The position numbers and the translations under genes are program-made. A stretch of DNA of 64,000 nucleotides from Anaeramoeba flamelloides (Eukaryota > Metamonada > Anaeramoebidae). Under the pieces are notes generated by a model that was not told the origin of the DNA, searched no databases, and saw only the letters and a list, made by a program, of their open reading frames with translations. Where the stretch lies: assembly GCA_027625915.1 (NCBI GenBank), contig JANTQA010000033.1, positions 496,001 to 560,000 of the forward strand, written 5' to 3'. Below are positions 1-10,800 of this stretch, piece after piece; position 1 is the stretch's first letter, and each line of letters starts with the position of its first letter.

Positions 1-205
1 GAAGCAAAGATTGGCTCAGTTAGGATAACAATTTAAAAAAGAAAATTTAAATTAATTCAAAAATTAAAATTTTTAGGTTTTGATAAATTAATTAAATTTC
101 TTCTTTTAGAGAAAAAGGAATTTGAAAATAGTAATTGGAAATCGAAAACATTAAATTAATTAGAAATTGAATTTGATAATTATCGAATTAGTCAATTTAA
201 AAATA
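1..205 (+). mobile_element. LINE (non-LTR retrotransposon) fragment, C-terminal part
   Basis: The plus strand reads EAKIGSVRITI, a stop, then KRKFKLIQKLKFLGF. This parallels TEAKIDLARLKIYRRKYKLI in the better preserved copy at 12612-12700, so both belong to one LINE family. The piece is cut by the left edge of the window and carries at least two in-frame stops, so it is dead. A modular hairpin array follows directly, and a terminal motif near 1034-1075 (...CATCCCTTCAATAATAAAA) resembles the 3' ends of the copies at 13.2 and 46.7 kb. Assignment rests on similarity to the other copies; no reverse-transcriptase motif lies in this stretch. Confidence 0.55.
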
Positions 206-1010
206 GCCCAAGTCGGGGATGTCGTTAGGTTTTTTTTTAATTTAAGAAATAAACTGAAAATTTCAAAAATTTTCTTTTTAGTTCTTAAAGTAAAAAAACC
301 TAGGACACTTTCCGTTAGGTTTTCTAGAATTTAAAAGAATTGAGTAAAATGGTTGGTTTCATTCTATTTTTTTTGAATTCTGGAAAGGCGCCATTAGGTT
401 TTCTTGAGTTTTCTGTTTATTTGGAAAATCAATAGATTTTCGTTAGGTTTTTTTGAGTTTTCTATTTATTTGCGAAGTGTTCTAGGTTTTTCTGAGGTTT
501 TCTATTTTATTTGTGAAAATCTATTGATTTTCGTTAGGTTTTTTCGAATTTTCTATTTATTTGGAAAATCAATAGATTTTCGTTCGGTTTTTTTGAGTTT
601 TCTATTTATTTGTGAAGTGCTAGATTCTACAAATAAAATATAAAACCCCAAAAAAACCTAGAACACTTCACAGATATAACAGAAAACCTCAAAAAAACGT
701 CGTTAGCTTTTCCAGAATTTAAAAGAATTGAGTAAAATCTTTGATTTTTCTCTTCTCTTTTGAATTCTGGAAAAGCTAGGTATTTGACAGTACTCTACGA
801 CACTTGACGGAACTCCTCAAAACTATTTGAAAATCATTACTATTCGGAGAAATATTAATTAACGGTCATGTTGTCAAGTTTCTTAGAGTGACTAGCTTTT
901 CCAAGATTTTTCTCCATTCTTTTAAATTCTGGAAAAGCTAACGAAGGTATTGTTTCGTTTAAGAAAGAAAACGAAAATTTATTTAAATTTTCTGTTTATT
1001 TCTTTAATTC
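205..1010. repeat. Modular palindrome array (LINE-associated hairpin units)
   Basis: A run of imperfect palindromes, most opening with (T)TAGGTTTT and closing with AAAACCTA. Three unit types recur. Unit A has arms like TTTCCAGAATTTAAAAGAAT (about 317-400, 700-775, 895-945). Unit B has arms like TTAAGAAATAAACTGAAAAT (about 225-297, 955-1010). Unit C has arms like TTTATTTGGAAAATCAATAG (about 395-620). Linkers such as CCTAGGACACTTTCCGTTAGG separate them, and a CGACACTTGACGG box lies near 800. No reading frame runs through. Equivalent arrays occur at 5.9, 6.6, 27.0, 46.5 and 61.0-61.6 kb. Confidence 0.8.
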
Positions 1011-1373
1011 AAAAAAAAAAAAAAAAATGGTAAACAAGAAGAATTAAAAACTCATCCCTTCAATAATAAAAAGGGGGTGCGTTTTTAATATATATACATA
1101 TATATTAGTTCACTTAATAATATTTAAATATTATTTTTGATAAAAAAAAACATGAATTAATTTTCTTTTTAAAATTTAACAAACTTTTCACAATTATAAA
1201 AAATTTTGAGTAATAATGTTAAAAAAGTTGTTTTGCACATAAAATCTTTTTATAATTTTTCCTTGTGAATTCTTGTTCATATTTTTAAAATTACTTTAGT
1301 ATACCGAAAACATATTTATTGTATAGTTTTTTAAAAAATGAATTTGTTGTTATATAATATTAAATAGTTTTAC

Positions 1374-4160
1374 CTCTGGTGCGATATATTGTGGTGTTCC
1401 ACAAAGTGTTCTTATAGAAGATTGGTCAGTTTTTCTTTTTGAGCTACCAAAGTCAATAATTTTTGGAACAATTTTAGAATCGTCTTCAGTAATTAATATA
1501 TTATCAGGTTTTAAATCCCGATGTAAAATCTTCTGAGAATGTAAATAACGGAGGCCAAGTGTGATTTGTTTTGCAATGTCGATTATTTCGGTTAATGTTA
1601 GGACAATTTTTGGGTTATGAATTATTTGTGAAAGATTTCCGTGTTTATAATATTTGGTAACTAAGCAATAGGGGTATTTGTTTGTTGCGCCAAGAAATTC
1701 AACAATATTTAAATGTCTTAATGATCTTTTTTTGTTTAATTATTTTGTTTTTTATTGTTATTTTTTTTATTTTTAAATATTATTATAATTTTTTTTATTA
1801 TAAATTGGGTTTTAGAATTAATAATTTGCAAATAAATGAATGTATTGGTAATTACTAGAAGTCAAATTAATTCAGAAAATAGATATTTATCTTACGCTAA
1901 TGTTAATACTTCATTTTGATAATTAATTTTTCCTTCTTCATTATTTTGATCCGGGATAAGCTGCTTAACGGCGACATCAACTCCTAACCAATTTGCTAAA
2001 TATACTTCTCCATAAGAGCCATAGGCTAAATTGCAAATTTCATTCAATTCTTCATATTTGATAATTAAAACATTCACAGAAGAATTCTCAAGATCAACTC
2101 CTCCTTCAAAATTGTATCTTTTTTTTCTTTTCGTATTCATTTCAAGTTTAATTCTTTCGATTAATTGGTTTATATAATTCATGACATGATTAAATCGTAA
2201 TTTTATTTTTTTTTGTTCATTTTGCTTTTTTTGTGATTTGAGTAATTTCTCAATCTCTTTTGGATTTTTTTTAAGGTTTTCTAAAAGTGATTTCAATTCA
2301 TTTTTGTCTTTATCTATGGGTATGAATAATTTGTATTAGATTTAAAATTTAAAATTTTTTTATTTTTGGTTTAGAAAACGCAATTGGGTAAGAATAGGAA
2401 ATCTGATTTGATTTTATTGTTGTGTGTGCGAGAATGTGTGTGTGTGTGTTGTAATATCTTAATAAAATACAATATTACAATACCAGAAACAAAATTATTC
2501 TATTCTATTTTTAAAAAATGTAAACCCACTTTAATATGTTATTGAAAGTACCTGTGTAGGTATAAAAACAAAAACTCCTGATTTTTGCATTTTTTTTTAT
2601 ATTTTACTTTTTTGGAAAGTTCTTTTCCAATTTTTTTCAAAAAGAAAAATTAGGAAAAAAAATAAAAACAAATAATGAAAAAAATTTCATTGAAAAATCT
2701 CAATGACAAAACTCAAGTTAATTGGAATGGAATATTAAACACTTGAAATTCCAAGTAAATTAGATCTTGAGCTACACAATAAAAATTATTATTTTTCCAC
2801 ACTTTTGGTTTTTTATTTTTTTCGATTTATTTTTGACACGTAATTGTTTTGTAATTTTTTTTTATTGCAAGGTCTATATTTGCTAAATACATTCGTATCA
2901 TTCTATTCAATTTCCAAAAAAAAAAATTTGTTCTTTAATTTTTCATTTACAAACTAAAATTTCTTTTTTTTTTTCTTTTTGAAAAAATTACAACTTGAAT
3001 TTTATTGTGTTTGAAAAATCCTTCCATTAGTAAATCTTGCAATCATGAATTGTTTCCCATTTTTAATCCCCCTTTTTAATTCTCTGAATTTTTGGCCCAT
3101 TTGCTTCATAAAATAGATTACTGTTTTTTCATGCTTGAAAAAAGACTTTTAAAAAAATGTTTTTCAAACTCAGAATTTTTTCCTTTTATACTCAAAATAC
3201 TCCTTTAAAGTGGTTTTGTATGGTTTTATCCCAATACTCTTATCAAAACAATTTTTAAATTTTTAGATCGGTATCGTTTTTTCTAATTTCATCAAATTTT
3301 TGTTTTTTTTTCAAATTTTTGTGTTTTTTTTTTTTTTAATAATTTTTTCTTATTTCTTCAAATTTTTCTTTTCTTTATCCTTTTTTTTTTTTTTGCAGAA
3401 GATAATTTTAAATAACTGTATTGCTTTTATTTTCTTTTTCTTAGTTTTTTTTTGTTTTTCTTATTTTTTTAAATTTTTCTTACTTTTTTTTAGGAAAGAC
3501 CAAGTTAAAAAAAAATGATCTTAGAAAATACAAATAAACATCAAAAAAAATTGAGTCCTTGTAATATCTTTTAAAGTGTATTAATTGATTAGCAAAAAAT
3601 CTAATTGTTAACTTTTTTTCGGTGAAAGTTCAGGAAAAAAAAAAATCTAAAATACTCATTTCAAAAATTGTGATTAACTTTTTTTCGGTTTTGATTTTAT
3701 TTTTTAATTTTTAAAATATCGGATTTTATATGTTTAGAATAATTAAAAAATAAATTATGAATCAGATTTAATTATTTGTTATTGTTGAATACTAAAGGTA
3801 TAATATATTTTTTTTCAATTTATTATTTAAGGTGAGCCACAATTTTTAAAATATGGTTGAAAAAAATAATTAAAGGATAAATTAAAATTAATTTTCAAAA
3901 TTAAGGTATGAGTTTTCCCCACACTATAAAAATATATTATTATTTGAATAATTGTATTTTAGTAATACATGTTTCAATTTCCTCAAAAGGAAAAAAAAAT
4001 GTTTATGAAATAATAGAGTAATTTAAAAATGGTAATCTGTAAAAAAAATCGAAAAAAATACATTTATCTGACTCAAGGGAACACATGTAGTTTCTAGAAT
4101 ATTAAATTTTAAATAATAGGTAAAATATCTCATTAAAACATCTTACGGTATTGTTAAATT

Positions 4161-4194
<34 letters not shown>

Positions 4195-7100
4195 AATTGG
4201 ATTTATAAACTCATAGATCATACAAGATGGTACAAGATGGTACAAGATGGTACCCATAGTTTGCATTTCGCTAAAATAAAAAATAAAAAAAAAATAAACT
4301 CTCAGACCAATAAATTATAGAGCTGGTTTCTATTTTCAAATTGTAAAATAAAAGAGCCAAATGTTCCTTTTATTTGTATTATTAACTTAAAATGACAAAC
4401 TAGTAATTTACCTTAATAAATTGATTTTGAGATTTCTCTAAGTAGTTGTGAAAAATCAAGATTTTTAAAAAGGATTTTGATAATTTCTAACATTCGGATT
4501 TAGTTTCTAGATAGATTCCTGAACTGTTGATATATATATATATATATATTAATTGTACTCTCAAATCAATTTGGGGGCTTGTAAAGAATCAGCAAGAATG
4601 ATTAAGCTCAAAAATAAATTTTATTTTTTGTTTCGTTTTTTTTATCATTAAAGAATTTATTTGGAATTATTTTGATCAAATACAGATGTACTCTTTATGA
4701 TCGCAAATAAAAAACCATTTCGGATATAAATTCTTGAGATTGAGACTATTTATGATAATTCAAGAAGTGAGAACACAATATTTATGGATCAAAAACATTA
4801 GGCTAAAACAAACAGTAATGTCATAGGGTTAATGAGAAGAATCAACTAATGAATATTTGGTGCTTTTTTCGTTATTTATTTTCCTCTTAAGAATCTTTCT
4901 TTTTGTAGTTAAGTTTCATTAATAAATTGAGAAAGATAAATTTATGAGAGTAATTTACGGCCTTTTGTTATTTAAATGTGTCGAAAGAGAATTTTAATAC
5001 AATAACCAAAATTAATTGACAAATTATCCTATTAATTTTGAAAATGTACTTCTGCTTTATAATGGGATCAACTGTAAGTCAAGTATGGTAACAATGCCTT
5101 ATACTGAGATGAACTTCTATCAAGTGGGGCATTACCCAAACAGGTGTATTATGGAAGTGCGATTCAGTAATTTTCAACATAATAAACATTAAAGGAGATA
5201 ACTAAAAGCACACTTAATAACCAGAATCCAAAAGGAAACTTTTAATTGGTTTTTTTTTTGTTTTATTTTTTTTTGATTATCTTGTATTTCAGAAAACTAA
5301 ATTCAGTTTAAAATACTTCTAATGGCTGTAATTAAAATGTTCTTTTGACTACTCTTTGATTTAGGAGTCACAAATTTAGTCACTTCAAAACTCTCTCTTT
5401 AACAGATTAAGAGCTCTTGGGTACTTAAACCTTACCAATAAATCCTAGACCATCTTGTATTTCTTGCTTTTCTTTATCTTTTTCTTGTCTTTAATTCAAA
5501 ATTAAATGTTTTTATTTTCATTCTTTAAAGAAAGAACTATCCTATGAATTATAATCTTGCCTACATTACACAATCATGAAAAAATTTTTTCAAAAAAAAA
5601 TTCAACATTTGCTAATTTTACACTTTTCAATAACTTCAATTAGAATAAATACAATTGGTTAATAAAAGATCCTTGATCAAAAAAAATTTGCATCGATATT
5701 TTACAATTTAAGTTGAAAAATTCAATTTTCCAGGTTTTATTTATATCATTTTTTTGAAAAATTTAATAGTAAAAAATTTGAAAATATTTTTTTTTCACAG
5801 CTAAGAGGTCATTTTAATATATTTTAAAAAGTATTTTAAATCTGGTGAATATCTTTTGGATAGGGATTAATTATTGATACTATTAAAGAATTATTTGTTC
5901 TTTTAAATAGAAAAAAAATTTTTTTTTGATTTTACCGTTAGGTTTTCTTGATTTTTCTATTTATTTGGAAAATTGATAGATTTTCGTTAGGTTTTTTTGA
6001 GTTTTCTATTTATTTGTGAAGTGTTCTAGGTTTTTTTTTGTTTTTTGAAATAAACCGAAAATTTTTATAAATTTTCGGTTTATTTCAAAAATTAAAAAAA
6101 ACCTAACGAAAATCTAATGATTTTCCAAATAAAATAGAAAAGCTCAAGAAAAGCTAGGCACTTGACGACACTTGACGGACACTTCGGAATATTTATCATC
6201 AGTTTTTTTTTTTTTTTTATGTATTTGACTTTTTTTAGATGAGTGGAGTGTTTTCAAAACTATTAGGTATTATCTATTCAAGTAAATATCATAAAGTTGA
6301 ATTTAACCTAAATTCATTGTTATGTCCAATTAAAATTTTTTAACACAAAATAGACCTTTTTTTCTAGACTAGAGACTTTTAAAAACCGTGGTACTATTAA
6401 CAGCAATAAATACAAAAGCCTCCAGATTTTTAAGAACTGAAATGTTGGTAATATTTTGAATAATATCTATTATTAAAAAGATGAAAAGATAATTGAGGTT
6501 ATAGTTTTGTCTAACTTTTTTTTTTGAATTTTATTTTTTCAGACATGTTTTGCTTATATAAAAAACTGTAAAAAAAAAATTGAGAGTTTTGGTAATTGTC
6601 ATAGAGTGCCTTCAAGTGCCTTAGGTTTTTTTTAATTGCGAAATAAAAAGACAATTTCATAAATTTTCTTTTAATTTCAAAAATTAAAAAAAACCTAACC
6701 GAAAAAATGAAGTAATTTTGTTGAGCCACCTCCTTTCAATAAAAAATAAATCAAAAAAAGATCACGTTATTTTTTGTCAGATCACGATTTTAACAACTTT
6801 TACGATTTCATAAATTGAATAGAGAAATCGTTTTCCTTTTAAGAAAGATTTTTATGTTTTTATTCATTTTCGGTTTTAATTGCCATCTTAAAAAAATACT
6901 GGTCTTGTGTGTGAAAGAGCAATTGGGTTTTTTCAGAAGAAAACAGATTTGTTTTTAAATGTTATAAATTGTCAACAAGCACAAAAGATAAAATCAAATT
7001 TTTTCTTCGCCGAGAATTTTTAATGTTAATTTCCAAGCAAAGCCAAACATCGTGAATTGTTTGAATTGAAAATCGTATCCTCTCACAAAATATACTGTTT

Positions 7101-7871
7101 GTTGATTGAGATTTCAAAAGATCTTTTTTTGAGGAGATTCTGGTTGGTAATTTTTTTAGATCAATTTTTTGAAAAAAAAGGGTTATTTCGAAGAGAAATT
7201 GGTAATGGTGATCACAGTAAGTTATCTTTTGAAACAGTTGTCCATTGTTTTGGGGTTGTTGTCATGTTACAAGAAATTATAAAAAAAAGAAGCAAAAAGA
7301 ATAATAAAAGACTTTGATAATTCAAAAGAAAAAATTACTTTCATCTTCTTCATCATTTTTTGTGTGTCCCCAATTATCGATATCTGGGACATCTAAATTA
7401 TGAGCACAATTATATAGCCTTTCATACAAATCTAAAAATACATTTTTCTCGGTTCCTTTTTTTAGCATCCGAAAGAGCCAATGTGAGTTTGGTGAATGCT
7501 TTTCTATTAGCCGATAAACAACCTTAATTGTTTTATCAAGTTCAAGCAATGCATTTTTTTTTCTTTCTGCTTCATGGGTACCATGGATTTCTATAAAGAA
7601 GCAAAGTGATCAATTTTTTTCACAATCATTTTATTTGGTGATTTTTTGTTTTTTTCGTTTATGGTTTTTGTTTTTAGTTTTTTTTTTGTTTTTTTGTTTT
7701 TTGTTTTTTGTTTTTTGGTAATTGATTTTTACGGGAAGTTTGCAAATAGCTTGTAATCAGGAAAACTCGTGTCATTATACGATGACACTTTTGGTGGTTA
7801 AATTGAACAGACTTTTGTAAACGACCAATCTTTTTACTCAGCCGAATAATAGGACCGATCAAATTTGACAT
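1374..7871 (-). CDS. TKL-type protein kinase with MLKL-like N-terminal four-helix domain (3' end not found)
   Basis: Four exons read from the minus strand: 7871-7733, 7590-7339, 2313-1896 and 1725-1374. All junctions are GT-AG and phases agree, giving 387 codons without a stop. Residues 1-130 (MSNLIGPIIRLSKKIGRLQK..., then LELDKTIKVVYRLIEKHSP and LFRMLKKGTEKNVFLDLYER) resemble the helical bundle found at the N-terminus of MLKL and of many plant and protist TKL kinases. An acidic linker and a basic helix follow. Then comes a kinase domain with YGSYGEVY, AVK, HRDLKPDN, IDFG and APE, so subdomains I to VIII and the catalytic residues are intact. Subdomains IX-XI are missing: after APE a donor (GTAAAAC) follows, and no continuing exon is visible down to the LINE array at 1-1075. 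The last exons probably lie left of the window, or are lost. The 5.0-kb intron between 7339 and 2313 is supported by phase and by domain order only. ATG 7871 follows a possible acceptor, so a 5' exon may exist. Confidence 0.68.
3180..3860 (+). repeat. Solo arm of the long inverted-repeat element
   Basis: This stretch is a diverged direct copy of 43500-44065 and an inverted copy of 44880-45420. Shared landmarks are ATACTCTTATCAA (3234), ATTGTGATTAACTTTTTTTC, AAATCAGATTTAATTATTTG and TCAATTTATTATTTAAGGTGAG (about 3817-3835, compared with ...TTTCAGGTGAG at 44030). No partner arm was found nearby, so it is either a solo arm or half of an element cut down by deletion. It lies in the long kinase intron. 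Confidence 0.6.
4157..4253. repeat. (TA)n palindrome and three perfect TACAAGATGG copies
   Basis: AATTCAATATAT at 4157 is mirrored by ATATATTGAATT ending at 4197, forming a palindrome around a (TA)n run. Twenty-odd bases on, TACAAGATGG occurs three times without a mismatch (4221-4250). A single inverted match (ACCATCTTGTA) lies at 5449. Function unknown. Confidence 0.75.
5935..6185. repeat. Modular palindrome array
   Basis: Contains unit C (GTTAGGTTTTCTTGATTTTT..., TATTTGGAAAATTGATAG) and a near-perfect unit B palindrome around 6045-6085 (AAATAAACCGAAAATTT / AAATTTTCGGTTTATTT). It ends in GGCACTTGACGACACTTG, the clearest copy of the linker box of this family. No LINE coding trace was recognised beside it. 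Confidence 0.75.
6600..6705. repeat. Single unit-B palindrome of the LINE-associated family
   Basis: GTGCCTTCAAGTGCCTTAGG leads into an AGGTTTTTTTTAATTGCGAA arm. The complementary arm (TTTCAAAAATTAAAAAAAAC) ends in CCTAACCG. It lies in the long intron of the kinase gene. Confidence 0.65.
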
Positions 7872-7879
7872 TTTAGCTT

Positions 7880-10800
7880 CTAAAAAGAGAGAAAAAATGA
7901 ATAACAATTTGATAAAAACACTCAAAAAATCTCCATGACTTTTAAAAATGTTTGAGTCTTTCATGGTACTCACTTTTAAACTTGTTTCAAAGCTTTTCAA
8001 AGATTTGTCAATTAATTTAAAGTGTTAAAAAGTTAAACAATTTTTGGTAGTATCTTAGCAAGTCTTGTATTCCTTTCTTGAAAATAGATTTTTAGCACAT
8101 TATCATTTGAAGTATTAAAATTATTCAAAGAGTGACGATCTAAATGTGGTACTTAACAGGGGATAGTTTTGAGAAATCAGTATTTCCCTTTCATCATTTT
8201 GAATATTTTTCTTTGTAACAACTTTATTTTAAAAGAATATATATAAAAGTATATTGAAAGTTTGAAACGAAAACTCTGTTGTTACTGCTGTATTTATAAA
8301 AAGAAAAAAAGTAACCCAAAGTTGAATCTATTATTATTCACTTTTTTGAATATTTTTTTAATTAATTTTTTTGGGATTTATTAAATTGTGTTGTTAGTTA
8401 ATAAAAATAATTAATTTACTTTTTGGATTCTTATTTATTAAGAATTTCTTCAATTCAAAGGTAATCTGGAAGAGAAGATAATGGTTTATAAAATATATTT
8501 ATGAAATTTTTATTTATCTAATTTAATCTTTGGCTGAAAAAAATCTAAAAAAGATGAAAATCTTCACCTAGATTGAGAATATTTAAATTGAAACAATATT
8601 TTTCAAATGTAAAATCAATTATTTTGACTATTAAGAAATTATTTATTTCAAAAATTATAAAAAACTATTGTTAGCTTTTAATAATTCGAAGGAGTGTAGT
8701 AAAATATTTAATTTATTTTTTGTTTGAATTTCTAAAACCAAAAAAAAAAAAATACCATTAGGTTTACCAGAATTTAAAAGTATTGATGAAAATATTTGAT
8801 TTTTGTACATTCTTTTGATTTCTATTAAAGTTACACACTTGAAGATATGATTTTTTTATTGATATTGATATTATTCGACTTTTCCACCATGAATTGTTTA
8901 TTAATAAATTGTAAAATAATTATTAAGATTTATATTTAATATTTTTAAGTTTTCTATTTCCTAATTAATAATTTCATCTTTCTATTTTTAAATTTGTAAA
9001 TTTGTTGGATATATGTTTAAACCCCAAAATTTCTAATTTCTTTTTGAGTTTAAATTTTCTTTTGTAAATTAAGATTCTGGTTTATTCAAAGTTTTATTTA
9101 AATGTTAGAAATTATTCTATGATAGTTTGTATTGTTTTTTAACAATTTTGATACTTTTTTTTGATTCAAATATTAATTTCATCTTATTATTTTTGAGTTA
9201 AATTAAATTTAACTAGTTTATAAAATAATTTACTATTACATATTGATTTAAGAATTTGTAATTTTGCTTGAATTGTTGATTTTTTTTAGCAAAATATAAG
9301 ATATTTTTTTTTTTTGAAGTTATCATTTAACTTTTTTGAAGTTTTTTTGTAGAAATTTTTTTTTTCAAACCTTATACTTTGATATTTAATTTTGGGATAA
9401 ATTTTTACTTTTTTCTGTTTTGTCATATTTGGATTAATTCTGAATTCTTAGTTAATTTTAAGGAATATTATTAATTTTTTATCAACTTTTGATATTCGTA
9501 CTTTCATTATTGTAATTTAATATCTGCAATAATCTGAACGTGTTTAACATGATGTTGGATTTTTTTTTTCTCTCTCTTAAAAACAATAACTGATAAATTC
9601 GAATAACAAGGGGGGTTGTAGGTCTCATTGATAGTCCCCTATTCCAACTTTTTTATAATAATTTTTTAACTATATTTTATTTTTTTCATTTTTAATGTAT
9701 TTTTCAAGGGTATAGTGTACTAAAATATGTCCGATAGTTTTGAAAAGTTTTTAATATCATTTTAAATGGGGAAAAATACATTATTTTTATAATCTGTTTC
9801 AAATTATTTTTTTATTTGGAGCCAAACTTTTAAACAACAATTCTTGTTATCAATTTTTTTTTTTTTTTTGAAAATCCATTTTATGAATCTGAGACTTGTT
9901 TCAAAAAATTTTTTTGATTCTTTTATAAATTAGCCTGATAATAAATTTGTTGTGTGTTATTAATTGATATATACCCTTAATTTGATAGAATTTAACGCCC
10001 TCTAATTTTGTGAATAAAGAAAATATTTCTTTTTTTAATAAAACCAAGTATTTTTCTCTTAAATAATCAATTCAATAAAAAAGGTTTCTTCAACTCTATA
10101 ATTAAAAATTGTTTTTAGTCTTCCAAATTTTTCTTTTTTTTTTAATTTATTTGGATAGTCTCATTCTTAAGTGTGAATATCATTTATTTTAATAAATTAT
10201 CAAATTTCAATTTCGGTATGTGTTAAGATTTTGGTAGTTACGGAAATTAATTGAGATAAACATCTTTAAAATTGTAACAAAATATCAGAATATAAAATAA
10301 TCCAACCTAAATATATTGAAATATTAGAAAATCTGGTGGAAAAATAATCTTAATAAGCAAAAGTAGCTGGTTATTGAATAAATTGAAAAAAATTTTATAT
10401 ATTAGATTTCGAACTCAACCCTTAAAATAAATTATTTTTTCATAAAAAATCTTTTTTTAGTTCATAAAAATGGAGATTATGTTAATCTGTTGTGTTGTAT
10501 ATCCCTTTATTTACATCGAAAGTGGTTATATTATTTCTAAATTTGGTTTATAAATCAATTTTGCCTACTTTTGATTTTTTAAACATAATTCCAATAATTA
10601 TAAACTAGATTCCAAAATTATGGACATAGTTTAAACAGTTGAAAGAACATCATTCCTACACTTTAAATTCAAATTGGAAAGAATTTTGATTTTACAAAAA
10701 ATGAAATTTTTTGTCTTTTTTGTTTTGTTTTCATTTCCTTTTTTGCAGTTACGTAATCTGTTTCGTTAGATCTCGAAATTATTTTCAATTGTTGATCGAT

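Larger units (their letters stand above)
2340..7320. other. Intron-sized non-coding stretch of the kinase gene, repeat-filled
   Basis: Apart from the repeats listed separately (solo inverted-repeat arm at 3180-3860, TACAAGATGG tandem at 4221, palindrome arrays at 5935 and 6600) I see only A/T-rich sequence here. Open frames in it are phenylalanine- or lysine-rich products of poly-T or poly-A runs. Confidence 0.6.

Noticed and set aside
3300-3518. Phenylalanine-rich open frame, and a similar one at 43441-43692
   Set aside because: Both lie in homologous arms of the long inverted-repeat family and translate poly-T runs.
5040-5200. Less A/T-biased patch checked for a tRNA
   Set aside because: No cloverleaf, T-loop (GTTCRANNC) or A/B box arrangement could be made out; no tRNA or rRNA was found anywhere in the window.
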